Program-made: the position numbers and the translations under genes
Shown here: one piece after another, positions 27,298-35,713 of the stretch
Layout: each line of letters opens with the position of its first letter
Numbering within the stretch: position 1 is the first letter of the stretch
NCBI GenBank assembly: GCA_905234275.1
Contig: CAJOHD010000006.1
Span: 39,645 to 103,644, forward strand
Direction: 5' to 3'
DNA length: 64,000 nucleotides
Origin: an uncultured Bacteroidales bacterium
Lineage (GTDB): Bacteria; Bacteroidota; Bacteroidia; Bacteroidales; F082
The notes under the pieces: model-generated
Database searches by the model: none
What the model saw: only the letters and a program-made list of their open reading frames with translations
What the model was told of the DNA's origin: nothing

Positions 27298-27437
27298 CAA
27301 AAATAAAAAATTATATGCATTGTTTGTTAAAATACATAAATAATCGAATGTTTTTTTACAAACAATGGAGTTAACAAATTGATAATAAAAGGGTAATGTA
27401 TAAGAGCTCGTGCCTCCAAACACAAAAAGTCGAATGA
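27298..27437 (-). promoter_or_regulatory. Promoter and operator repeats before the signalling operon (duplicate of 21500-21658)
   Basis: Repeats CATAAATAATCGAAT (27335), TACAAACAATGGAGT (27357), and CACAAAAAGTCGAAT (27421) align with those before paralogue 1, including the shared TTGATAAT between them. The first repeat begins exactly 30 bp from the -7 element in both blocks. The block fills the gap between the AraC-type regulator gene and the operon. Confidence 0.6.
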
Positions 27438-27440
27438 TTT

Positions 27441-29192
27441 TTACTTTTTTGAAATCATTTGGCTTCTGAAATACGTCGGAGTGACCTCATATTTACGTTT
27501 GAAGTCGCGACCGAAAACGGTGAGGTTGGAGAAGCCCGAGGACTCTGCGACTTCGCTGATGCTCATGTCGGGATGGTCGGTAAACAGCTGGCAGGCATAC
27601 TCCAGTCGCAAGTCACGGATGAAATCAGGCAACGAGTTGTGCGAGCCTCCGTGGGCAAAGGCGGCTCCGACGCGACGGTCGGTGAGGTGGAAACGGTCAA
27701 TCAGCATCTGGCGTCCGAAATTGGGGTTGAGGAAAAGCTCTTCGTTGCGGATGACATTGCTGAGATATTCGAAAAGCTGCTCATCGTTGAGCTCCTCCAC
27801 ACCTTTAGTTTGAAGTGTGGAGTGTGGAGTTTGAAGTTTGGAGTTTTGAGATATCTCCTTTTTATATTTCACCGATTCCATCATCTGTTCGGTGAGCACA
27901 CGGTTTTTACGGTCGATGGCTCGGCGCTGTATCAGCAGGTAGATAATAAAGCCGACAGACAATATCACCAGGATAAAACCGGCCCATGCAAGGGTTTTGT
28001 TGTATTGAGCCTTAGCCTGTTCGCGCTCGGTGTTCATGTGTTCCTCCTGCAGCTTATAGCGTGTCGCATAGTGATATGCCTGTCCCTCGTACTGTTTCCT
28101 GTCGAGTTGTTGTTTTATGTTATTATAACGATGCCAATAGCCTGTGGCGGCTTTATAATCGCCTCTGGCTTCGGCGGCAACAGCGCGACCGTAAAGCATA
28201 GTCGAGAAATCTATATTTAATGTGTCGGTGCCTAAACGCTTGATGGCCACGTCGTAGATGGCGAGCATCTTGTCGTAATCGCCCAAGACACGCCATGTGC
28301 TGGATGCCATCATACGTCCCGAGAAGGTCTTGCCATAGTCGCTTTCTTCGAACAACGAAAGGTAACGGCGGGCGATATCGTCTTGTCCCATGTCGGCGTA
28401 TGCTTTTGCGAGGAAGCAGTAAGCCTGGGCGGTATAGAAATTGCAATAGCTGTAGAATGGCTCGTCGCTAGGCGGCATACGGAACGAGCCGTCGGCATAT
28501 TCGTCGCGGTGCCAGCGGTAATCGTCGATTTTTTCGATGATACGCCGTGCCAGCGGGATGATGTTTTCAGGTCGTTCGAGTATGTCTAAGATATTTATCT
28601 TTCGTTTGAGCGCGATGATGCAGGCGTCCATCTCGTTGAAATGACGTTGCTCGTCGAGAGCTCCGATGACGCCGTTGATTTTGGCGAGACCTCTCTCTTC
28701 CTCGCCGAGTTTGACCAAGATGAAACCTATCTCGGCTTCGGTGCGCAACGCCTCAGTCTCGTCGCCCTGCTGACGGCAGAGGTCAACTTTCTCGGTCGAC
28801 CAGCGCACCCATTGCTCGTTGTCGCCACGGCGGCGTGTGATGGTGATCAGCAAGTCGAGCACATTCTCGCGGTTAGCCGGATTATCGACGAAATCGCTTT
28901 GCATCAGCTCTTCGCAGATCTGGAGAGCCTCATCGAAATGAAGATCGGCAGTCGATTGGCTCAAGACTTTGGCGCGCAGCATCTTGGCGAGGTCTTCATC
29001 GAGGTTGCCGACGATCACTGCCGAGTCGAGCATCAGCAGCGCACGTTCGGGATTACGGTCGAAGATAGCCAGCGCCGCATCAGCGGTATATATAGTGTCG
29101 CTCAGCTGAGGCTCATATTTCACGTCACTGTCAGTATGCACACAGCCGACAGCAAATAAAACCAGAATCAGATATAATAATAGGTGTTTCAC
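27441..29192 (-). CDS. TPR membrane regulator with AraC-type DNA-binding domain
   Basis: The 583-residue protein has a lipoprotein-like signal (LVLFAVGCVHT, Cys17), a TPR-rich periplasmic region (about residues 40-390), one membrane helix (about 402-424, LAWAGFILVILSVGFIIYLL), a short linker and a C-terminal AraC HTH (about 490-580, ISEVAESSGFSNLTVFGRDF). In the linker SKLQTPHSTLQTK is a translated repeat. The gene directly precedes the signalling operon and its operator block, so it is the best candidate activator. It lies 2 bp after the subtilase gene, which makes co-transcription likely. Confidence 0.85.
   Translation of the reverse strand: MKHLLLYLILVLFAVGCVHTDSDVKYEPQLSDTIYTADAALAIFDRNPERALLMLDSAVIVGNLDEDLAKMLRAKVLSQSTADLHFDEALQICEELMQSDFVDNPANRENVLDLLITITRRRGDNEQWVRWSTEKVDLCRQQGDETEALRTEAEIGFILVKLGEEERGLAKINGVIGALDEQRHFNEMDACIIALKRKINILDILERPENIIPLARRIIEKIDDYRWHRDEYADGSFRMPPSDEPFYSYCNFYTAQAYCFLAKAYADMGQDDIARRYLSLFEESDYGKTFSGRMMASSTWRVLGDYDKMLAIYDVAIKRLGTDTLNIDFSTMLYGRAVAAEARGDYKAATGYWHRYNNIKQQLDRKQYEGQAYHYATRYKLQEEHMNTEREQAKAQYNKTLAWAGFILVILSVGFIIYLLIQRRAIDRKNRVLTEQMMESVKYKKEISQNSKLQTPHSTLQTKGVEELNDEQLFEYLSNVIRNEELFLNPNFGRQMLIDRFHLTDRRVGAAFAHGGSHNSLPDFIRDLRLEYACQLFTDHPDMSISEVAESSGFSNLTVFGRDFKRKYEVTPTYFRSQMISKK
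27803..27850. repeat. In-frame coding repeat (TTTGAAGTTTGGAG family)
   Basis: Tandem variants of AGTTTGAAGTGTGGAGTGTGG are read on the minus strand as SKLQTPHSTLQTK within the AraC-TPR regulator. The same family is read in frame in the PhzF gene at 42716-42750. Confidence 0.75.
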
Positions 29193-29194
29193 GA

Positions 29195-30796
29195 TTATCG
29201 GATAAGTATTTTTTTAGCTTTTAACTGATTACCTTGACGATATTGGATAAGGTATATGCCAGGGGATAATTTGTCGTAGTCGGAGTCAACGATACGTCCC
29301 GAGATGTCAAAAATCTGTTGTATCGAGGCTTGAAATTCATTGTCGGTATGGAAAATCTCACCAACGTCGTCCCATTCAGCTGCTGCTGTGACTGCGGCAA
29401 GCGCATCAACTCGTCCAACGCCGGTACGGTTGCTCTTGGTCGGGGTCAGCTTTAAAGATGTCTCTTCGAGTATTTGGCAGATGGCAGCCGGTGTCAGCTC
29501 GGGGTTTTCGTGCAGCATGAGGGCTACTATGCCAGCCACACAAGGCGTAGCCTGCGAGGTGCCGCTCATAAAATCATAGTCATTAAGGTGTTGATAGTGC
29601 AGCGACCATATTATAACGCCTGGAGCACATACATCGGGACGGATGAGGCCGATGCCGGGATTGTAGGCGTAGTCGCCAAACTCAGTATCTTGCCATGTCA
29701 CAGGGCCTTCAGAACTGGATGATGCCACAGTGTCGTTTTCATCGACAGAACCTACGCAAATAACGCATGACAGACCGCCCGGATTTACCATCTGGTCGTG
29801 GTCAAGATAAGGTGGAGGACAGCTGCCTGGCACGCGAACGTTGAGAGGGATAGGGCAGAGATGCTGCAGGTTGTGTTCGTTGCCTGCCGGAAATACGCCT
29901 ACGATGCCTGCATCCAACAGTGCTTCACAGGTATGGCGAAGCAGATCTCTTTCCGACACTTCGGCTTGAGCTATGCCCATCGACATGCTGATGAGATCAC
30001 AGCCGTGTTCCACTGCAAATTCCATCCCCTTGACCATGTTGACAAGCGTTGTGTGACCTTCGTTATCAGAACTCTTGATGCACATCAAAGTGGCTTCAGG
30101 CGCAGCACCCGTACGCAAGCCCGCAGTGCCATCGCCGCACACTATACCTGCGCAGTGTGTACCATGTCCTAAGTCGTCCATCGGGTCATCGTCATCGTTT
30201 GCAAAGTCCCAACCATGATGCGGATACTCCTCGCCTCCATCCCAGAGATGGTCGGCGATATCGGCATGGTTGTAATTCACACCTGAATCAATAACAGCAA
30301 CCACCACACCCTGGCCCTCGTTGCCTTGTGCCCACACCTGAGGAGCGTTCACCTGAGAGATGTTTGGGGCTATAGTATAACGAGAGATATCTGTAACCTC
30401 GCCGGTTGTCTCCGCCTCATGGATGCACTGGTGTTTTTCTACAGGTGTAACGCTTTCAATATCAGCACGATCGGCCAGCATCTGGATAACCTCATCTGTT
30501 GCTGTGAAACTGACAGCATTAGCCGACCAGATGCAGTGAATATTTGACACCAATCCCTGCTGTTCAAGATCTTTTAGCGTGACCATAAGGTCGTGTTGCG
30601 AGGTTTCAGCAAAGGCTTTCAGCTCTCTCACCACATAGTCGCGGCGTGCAGCTTTTGTTTGATAAAACTCGGCACGACGGCACAGCTCGGTGCGGTCATA
30701 ACGGGCTTTCATCAGCACCATCACTTCAACAGGCTCGTTAGCGATGCCAGCCAAGCATAAGCTGAACAATATCAGGGAAAGGATGAATCTTTTCAT
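29195..30796 (-). CDS. Subtilisin-like S8 serine protease, T9SS-secreted
   Basis: The 533-residue protein has a signal peptide (LCLAGIANE), an inhibitor-like propeptide (about residues 25-120), and a complete S8 triad: Asp in VVVAVIDSGVNYNHADI (about 165-181), His in LGHGTHCAGIVCG (about 208-220) and Ser in MSGTSQATPCVAGI (about 408-421). The T9SS-type tail is short (IFDISGRIVDSD to AKKILIR). It is expected at the cell surface or free outside the cell. It is followed after 2 bp by the AraC-TPR regulator, so protease and regulator may belong to one response. Confidence 0.92.
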   Translation of the reverse strand: MKRFILSLILFSLCLAGIANEPVEVMVLMKARYDRTELCRRAEFYQTKAARRDYVVRELKAFAETSQHDLMVTLKDLEQQGLVSNIHCIWSANAVSFTATDEVIQMLADRADIESVTPVEKHQCIHEAETTGEVTDISRYTIAPNISQVNAPQVWAQGNEGQGVVVAVIDSGVNYNHADIADHLWDGGEEYPHHGWDFANDDDDPMDDLGHGTHCAGIVCGDGTAGLRTGAAPEATLMCIKSSDNEGHTTLVNMVKGMEFAVEHGCDLISMSMGIAQAEVSERDLLRHTCEALLDAGIVGVFPAGNEHNLQHLCPIPLNVRVPGSCPPPYLDHDQMVNPGGLSCVICVGSVDENDTVASSSSEGPVTWQDTEFGDYAYNPGIGLIRPDVCAPGVIIWSLHYQHLNDYDFMSGTSQATPCVAGIVALMLHENPELTPAAICQILEETSLKLTPTKSNRTGVGRVDALAAVTAAAEWDDVGEIFHTDNEFQASIQQIFDISGRIVDSDYDKLSPGIYLIQYRQGNQLKAKKILIR

Positions 30797-30807
30797 AAAT
30801 CAGTTTA

Positions 30808-31223
30808 TTATTTCTTCAAAAAGCGTTTGGTTTGAACTAAACCTTCAGAGGTTATCTTGAGGAAATAGGTGCCGACTGGATAACCTCACCGTTGCGGTTG
30901 ACGAGTTTGAGGTCAAGCATGAGGTTTGGGCTGCTGCCTGCGGCTCTCTCGCCAACCCAGAAAGCGTCGTTCACAGGGTCGTAGGTGCAGGTGCCAAGTT
31001 CAGTTAAACTTGTTTCAATAGTGCCGACCAATGTCTTGTTGTGAAGGTCGTAGCACCATATTTTACCCGAATGTGCATCGCAGCCATAGAAATATGTGCC
31101 GTCGAAGACTACAGCGTGCTGGCGACCTGTAGAGGTGGCGAAAGAATTCACAAAATTCCAATCTTGAGCGTTTGTCACTGCCATGCAGAAAACTGTCGCA
31201 AATAGTAAAAATAGTTTCTTCAT
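30808..31223 (-). pseudogene. Internally deleted T9SS secreted protein
   Basis: The 5' part (ATG 31223) encodes a signal peptide and a beta-propeller-like start (NSFATSTGRQHAVVFDGTYF) and stops at 30852. Directly after, in another frame, the DNA encodes YPVGTYFLKITSEG to KRFLKK and a stop at 30808-30810, which is the end of a T9SS sorting domain. The middle and most of the tail are gone and the junction is out of frame. Promoter TATATTTGCA is retained. A GTG at 31250 lies inside that promoter and is not the start. Confidence 0.75.
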
Positions 31224-31365
31224 TACTTTTAAATAGTTAAGGTAATTCACTGCAAATATACATATTTTTTTTGTTTTTTCGCTATGGTGAAAATTTTTAA
31301 TCCTTTTCTTGCATGATTTTCATATATTTGCAGAAAATTAAAATAACTATTCAATTTTTACTACA

Positions 31366-32157
31366 ATGAAACGCATTTTTTTAATTATCTGTCTTCTCGG
31401 TGCTTTCACAGCATCAGCACAGTCGGGACGCGAAAAAGGCTTTGTGTTCCGTCCTGAAGTAGGCCTCGGATTGTATAGCGTAGGAACATTCGAAAACGTC
31501 TGCTCAATCAACACTTTCACAGCCCCGGGCTTTGGAAAGGAAAACACCACCGTTTTTCTGAAAAATGAAGGGACCAACGGTGCAGCCTACAACCTCATGG
31601 CAAACTTCGGATATAATTTTAGTCCTTACGTCTTCCTCGGCGGAGGTGTCGGTTTTTATGGCGGCAGCGGTGCTTCTGTGGCGCTTTATGCTAACCCGAG
31701 ATTTTATCTTGGCGACAGAAAGGCCACATTCTTCTTCGACCTCAAGTCGGGATTTTTGCTGGGACTGAGTGGCAAAAGCATGGATGATGACGCATATTAC
31801 CTCAAACACGATCTTTTCGATAGAACCAACTATTACTGGGACGGCAGCGCTTTTCACACAACTGAGGACTATAAAGATTTCGTGACCATTAAAGATAATG
31901 CTTTGTGTGCCAAAGGATACTTCGTGTCGTTCGGCTTCGGCGTTGAGGTCAACCGCTCAAGTTTCGGAATGGCCATTGATTTGTACAACATGAACCTCGA
32001 GACGACAATTGAAAATCACTACTGGTCGTATGCCGACAACGAGGTTCACGGTTCGGAAGAGGCTCCAACGGTTCATCACACAGATGTAGTAAAATATGAC
32101 GATTCCAACCATTTAGGATACTCGATAACCTTTAAATACGGATATAGTATTTTTTAG
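31366..32157 (+). CDS. Outer-membrane beta-barrel protein
   Basis: The 263-residue protein has a signal peptide (MKRIFLIICLLGAFTASAQ) followed by alternating aromatic/polar strands with glycine-rich turns (FLGGGVGFYGGSGASVALYA, FVSFGFGVEVN) and a C-terminal GYSITFKYGYSIF ending in phenylalanine, as expected for an 8-10-stranded porin-family barrel. The function is unknown. The promoter TATATTTGCAG lies about 35 bp upstream. It is divergent from the decayed T9SS gene. Confidence 0.8.
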   Translation: MKRIFLIICLLGAFTASAQSGREKGFVFRPEVGLGLYSVGTFENVCSINTFTAPGFGKENTTVFLKNEGTNGAAYNLMANFGYNFSPYVFLGGGVGFYGGSGASVALYANPRFYLGDRKATFFFDLKSGFLLGLSGKSMDDDAYYLKHDLFDRTNYYWDGSAFHTTEDYKDFVTIKDNALCAKGYFVSFGFGVEVNRSSFGMAIDLYNMNLETTIENHYWSYADNEVHGSEEAPTVHHTDVVKYDDSNHLGYSITFKYGYSIF

Positions 32158-32177
32158 AAAACAAAAATTTTTTAAAA

Positions 32178-32193
32178 ATATCGTTCACGATAT
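32178..32193. promoter_or_regulatory. Palindromic operator before the marR-gpx pair
   Basis: ATATCGTTCACGATAT is an inverted repeat (arms ATATCG / CGATAT) ending 13 bp upstream of the -7 element TAATTTTG (32206-32213). Position and symmetry suit autorepression by the MarR-type protein encoded next. Confidence 0.55.
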
Positions 32194-32237
32194 AAAAATA
32201 ATTTGTAATTTTGCATCGCAAACGACATAAATATGAT

Positions 32238-32687
32238 ATGGCATACGACCAATTGAAATTAGATAATCAGCTCTGCTTCCGTCTTTACGCGGCATCACGC
32301 CTAATGACGGGCGCTTATTATCAATATCTCGACCCGCTCGATTTAACCTATCCGCAATACCTTGTATTAATGGTGTTGTGGGAGCAAGACAAACAGCCTG
32401 TATGTGACATCGCGAAACGTCTGTTTCTCGAGACCAACACCGTCACTCCGCTGCTTCAGCGCATGGAGAAAGCGGGTCTCATCACCCGCACAAAAGGTAA
32501 AGTCGACACACGCCAGCGCATAGTCTCGCTTACCGAAAAAGGACGGGCGATGCAGAAAAAGGCTGTTGACATCCATGAGAGCATGCGCAATGATATGGCT
32601 CTGAAATCTGGCGAAGAGGAAGAAATCTTTCAGATGATACCTGCCATAGACAAACTCATAGAAAAACTATCTAAAATTAATAAATAA
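32238..32687 (+). CDS. MarR family regulator, OhrR-like
   Basis: The 149-residue winged-helix repressor keeps the N-terminal cysteine of OhrR-type peroxide sensors (NQLCFRLYAASR, Cys13), the recognition region ETNTVTPLLQRMEKAGLITR and the wing RIVSLTEKG. It should dissociate from DNA when Cys13 is oxidised by organic hydroperoxide. Its partner gene, a glutathione-peroxidase-like peroxidase, follows after 17 bp. The start is ATG 32238. The TTG at 32211 lies in the promoter. Confidence 0.88.
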   Translation: MAYDQLKLDNQLCFRLYAASRLMTGAYYQYLDPLDLTYPQYLVLMVLWEQDKQPVCDIAKRLFLETNTVTPLLQRMEKAGLITRTKGKVDTRQRIVSLTEKGRAMQKKAVDIHESMRNDMALKSGEEEEIFQMIPAIDKLIEKLSKINK

Positions 32688-32704
32688 CTAATAAATCTAA
32701 TATT

Positions 32705-33250
32705 ATGGCAACAATCTATAGCTTCAAAGCCCTCACCAACCGTGGCGAGGAGATGGACTTCAGCCAGTTTGAAGGCAAAGTCCTGATGATTGTCAACACC
32801 GCATCGAAATGCGGATTCACTCCGCAATACGACGGACTTGAAGAGCTCTATCAGAAGTACAAAGACCAGGGATTGGTCATCATCGGCTTCCCTTGCGACC
32901 AGTTTGCACACCAGGAGCCGGGTTCCGACGAAGAGATTGCTGAGTTCTGCCGTATCAACCACGGCGTCACTTTCCAGCTGATGAAGAAAATCGACGTCAA
33001 CGGCGAAGAGGCACATCCTATCTTCGAATATCTGAAGTCGCAGGCTCCGAAAGAGGAATACAAAGGCTTGAAGGCAAAGGCCACTCATACCATGCTCAAA
33101 GGCCTCAGCAAGACTGCGAAGAAAGAGGGTGACATCCTCTGGAACTTCACTAAATTCCTCATCTCGAAAGACGGCAGCGTAGTAAAACGTTACGCCCCGA
33201 CCACCGAGCCGAAGGATTTCGAGAAAGACGTTCAGGAGATGCTGAAATAA
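32705..33250 (+). CDS. Glutathione peroxidase family (thiol) peroxidase
   Basis: The 181-residue thioredoxin-fold peroxidase has the peroxidatic cysteine in VNTASKCGFTPQYDGL (about residues 30-45), the glutamine motif FPCDQFAHQEPG (about 63-74) and the WNF motif ILWNFTKFL. It uses cysteine rather than selenocysteine and probably takes electrons from thioredoxin. It is co-transcribed with the OhrR-like regulator and should detoxify organic hydroperoxides. Confidence 0.93.
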   Translation: MATIYSFKALTNRGEEMDFSQFEGKVLMIVNTASKCGFTPQYDGLEELYQKYKDQGLVIIGFPCDQFAHQEPGSDEEIAEFCRINHGVTFQLMKKIDVNGEEAHPIFEYLKSQAPKEEYKGLKAKATHTMLKGLSKTAKKEGDILWNFTKFLISKDGSVVKRYAPTTEPKDFEKDVQEMLK

Positions 33251-33308
33251 AAAGCTCTAAGTAAATGTTAAGCCGTAATTTTCAAGTTGCGGCTTGATAA
33301 CTTTTATT

Positions 33309-34721
33309 ATGACGCTATCTTTTCATCAGTTGACACTTTCCGACCGCGATGTGATGCAGGCTGTGACGCTCAACGCTGGACGCCGCAACTGTAATTACAC
33401 CTTTGCCAACCTTGTGGGATGGCAGTTTTGGTACTACACCGAGGTTTGCGTGCTCGAAAACGCCGTGGTGCTGCGCTATACTTTCGACGGCCAGCGAGCG
33501 TATATGGTCTGCACAGCAGAAGAGTTGTCACTGGAACTGATAGAGGCATTATTGAATGATAGCAATGGAGATTTGACCCTGATCGGACTTGAGGACTCGC
33601 AAACATCTCAACTCCTAACTCTTAACTCTCAACTCTCGATTTCGGTGGAGCCGATTCGAAATCAATACGATTACATCTATCGTCGCACCGACCTTGCAAC
33701 GCTTCACGGCAGTCATCTCAACGCCAAGCGCAACCACATCCACCGTTTTCGTGCCGAGCATCCCGATTTTGAATATCGTCAGCTTACACCTGAACTCTTC
33801 GACGAATGTAGACGGCTTACGGGGATTTGGAGGGAAGAGAAAAACGATAATCATAACGATAACCATAACGATAACGATAACCAAAACGAAAATGAGACTA
33901 TTGAAGCCGAGAAACAGGTGATGGAGACCATATTCTCAAATTGGGACACTCTTGGCATGATAGGCGGAAGTATCTTCGTGGACGGCCGTATGGTGGCTTT
34001 CACCTACGGCGCCGCTGTCACCAACGACACCTTGGATGTCTGTGTAGAGAAAGCCGACCGTAACGTGGAAGGTGCGTTTGCCATCATCAACCAGCAATTT
34101 GCCGAGCATCTTCCCGAGCAATATATCTATCTGAACCGCGAAGAAGACATGGGAATCCCTGGGCTTCGTCAAGCGAAACTGTCGTATCACCCTGAAATAC
34201 TGTTGACTTACAATGTGGTAAAGGTTATTGGTGATAGGTTATGGGTTATTGAAAAGATGACCGAAGCTGACGTTTCGCTTACCGTCGACTGGATGGTACG
34301 GCAATACGGCTTCGACCGCGCTGAAGTCGAGGATTGGGTGCGAAACCTGCATTTCAACTGGCCGTTGAGTGTCAAAGCTTTAGATAAAAACGGCGATGTG
34401 ATAGGATTGCTCAATATGAGCGACTATCGCATTGAGGAGGAGACGCCGCAGATTCTGAAAGACCAGCCGGAGCTGATAAAAAGTCTCAACGCTCAGCGTT
34501 ATATCGCCGTCTTCTCTTTCATTGTTGCTGAAAAATATCGTGGCACCCGCTTGAACTACGACATGCTGATGACTATCATGCCCGAGTTGAAAGCCAACTA
34601 TGATTTCATCTTCATCCCCGTGCTGCATCGCCTCAAAACCCACCAATATTGGCAACGTTGGGGTGCAAAGGAGTTTTACCGCGATAAGGATTGCGTGTAT
34701 TATAAAGCATCACCTTTTTAG
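33309..34721 (+). CDS. DUF2156 / GNAT fusion protein with three in-frame repeat insertions
   Basis: The N-terminal part matches DUF2156-type (GNAT-fold) acyl/aminoacyl transferases: FHQLTLSDRDVMQ, CNYTFANLVGWQFWY and LHGSHLNAKRNHIHRF. The C-terminal part (about residues 300-470) is a second GNAT-like domain (VAEKYRGTRLNYDMLM). Three low-complexity stretches interrupt it in frame: SQLLTLNSQLS (about 100), NDNHNDNHNDNDNQN (about 180) and VIGDRLWVIEK (about 305). Each corresponds to a repeat family. The start is ATG 33309. The substrate is unknown. Confidence 0.75.
   Translation: MTLSFHQLTLSDRDVMQAVTLNAGRRNCNYTFANLVGWQFWYYTEVCVLENAVVLRYTFDGQRAYMVCTAEELSLELIEALLNDSNGDLTLIGLEDSQTSQLLTLNSQLSISVEPIRNQYDYIYRRTDLATLHGSHLNAKRNHIHRFRAEHPDFEYRQLTPELFDECRRLTGIWREEKNDNHNDNHNDNDNQNENETIEAEKQVMETIFSNWDTLGMIGGSIFVDGRMVAFTYGAAVTNDTLDVCVEKADRNVEGAFAIINQQFAEHLPEQYIYLNREEDMGIPGLRQAKLSYHPEILLTYNVVKVIGDRLWVIEKMTEADVSLTVDWMVRQYGFDRAEVEDWVRNLHFNWPLSVKALDKNGDVIGLLNMSDYRIEEETPQILKDQPELIKSLNAQRYIAVFSFIVAEKYRGTRLNYDMLMTIMPELKANYDFIFIPVLHRLKTHQYWQRWGAKEFYRDKDCVYYKASPF
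33602..33639. repeat. In-frame coding repeat (CAACTCCTAACTCTTAACTC family)
   Basis: Tandem CTCAACTC/CTTAACTC units are translated as QLLTLNSQLS within the DUF2156/GNAT gene. The length keeps the frame. Confidence 0.7.
33842..33893. repeat. In-frame ATAACGATAACC microsatellite
   Basis: Six-base units of the type AACGAT/AACCAT are translated as an N/D/H-rich linker (NDNHNDNHNDNDNQN) in the DUF2156/GNAT gene. Confidence 0.8.
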
Positions 34722-34810
34722 GGGATGATTTATCAAAAAAATCATAGGATTTAGTGAACAGGTCGCTATTTGACTTTCCTTAATTTTGCAGCGTTAATAA
34801 AATTGTTGCT

Positions 34811-35707
34811 ATGGAACATCATCATCACCATCATCATTCCGCACCGGCGCAGTCGCTGAGCGGCATATTTATCTTATCGATAATCCTTAACGGATTATTT
34901 GTGCTCATTGAGGCTGGTATTGGCCTTTGGCAAGACTCACTTTCGCTTCTCAGCGACGCTGGACACAACCTCAGCGATGTGTTCAGTCTGGTTTTGGTGC
35001 TCGTCGCCTTCCGTCTGGCAAAAGTCAAGAGTAACGAGCATTACACCTACGGCTACCGCAAGTCGACAGTTCTCATATCTCTGCTTAATGTGGTGATTTT
35101 GCTTGTGGCAGTCGGTGCTATCGTCATCGAGAGCATCCACAAGTTCAGCGAGCCGACTGATGTGAACGGAGTCGCGGTGTCGTGGACGGCAGGCATCGGC
35201 ATCATCATCAACGGAGCGACGGCGTTGCTACTCATGCGCGGACAGAAAAACGACCTCAACGTGCGGGGCGCTTTCCTCCACATGGCGGCCGACACTTTGG
35301 TGTCAGTCGGAGTAGTCATCAGTGGTATTGTCATCGCCTATACCGGTTGGACCATCATCGACCCGATAGTGTCGCTCATCATCGCCGGCGTTATCCTCAT
35401 CTCGACATGGGAACTGCTTTCCGACAGTCTAAGATTAGCTGTTGACGGCATCCCTGACGGTGTTGATTTGAAAGAAGTTGAGCAGATTCTGACAGAAGAA
35501 GAGCATGTAAAAGAAGTGCATCATATTCATGTGTGGGCTATCAGCACCACTGAGACGGCGCTTACGGCACATGTCGTCATTGACGATTTAAATTGTTGGC
35601 CTGAGGTATCGGAGCATCTCAAACACGAGCTCGAAGAGCATAGCATAGCTCATGCCACATTAGAGCCTGAGACGGAAGAATGCCATTGTCATAATCGGGA
35701 GTGCTGA
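34811..35707 (+). CDS. czcD: Cation diffusion facilitator zinc/cadmium exporter
   Basis: The 298-residue CDF protein has six membrane helices. The site-A residues are visible as SDAGHNLSDVF (helix 2) and HMAADTLVSVG (helix 5), both HxxxD as in zinc exporters. The cytoplasmic ferredoxin-like domain (about residues 205-298) contains HHIHVWAIST and a C-terminal ECHCHNREC metal-binding tail. The N-terminus is a native run of histidines (MEHHHHHHHS) and probably a metal sensor or buffer. Promoter TAATTTTGCAG lies 20 bp upstream. Confidence 0.93.
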   Translation: MEHHHHHHHSAPAQSLSGIFILSIILNGLFVLIEAGIGLWQDSLSLLSDAGHNLSDVFSLVLVLVAFRLAKVKSNEHYTYGYRKSTVLISLLNVVILLVAVGAIVIESIHKFSEPTDVNGVAVSWTAGIGIIINGATALLLMRGQKNDLNVRGAFLHMAADTLVSVGVVISGIVIAYTGWTIIDPIVSLIIAGVILISTWELLSDSLRLAVDGIPDGVDLKEVEQILTEEEHVKEVHHIHVWAISTTETALTAHVVIDDLNCWPEVSEHLKHELEEHSIAHATLEPETEECHCHNREC

Positions 35708-35713
35708 CACGAT

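Noticed and set aside
33842..33893. Short tandem units as a CRISPR-like array
   Set aside because: Six-base units without spacers, inside a gene; a coding microsatellite.
34811..34843. Seven histidines at the start of the CDF exporter as a cloning tag
   Set aside because: Histidine-rich ends are common in zinc CDF proteins and the promoter and RBS context is native.
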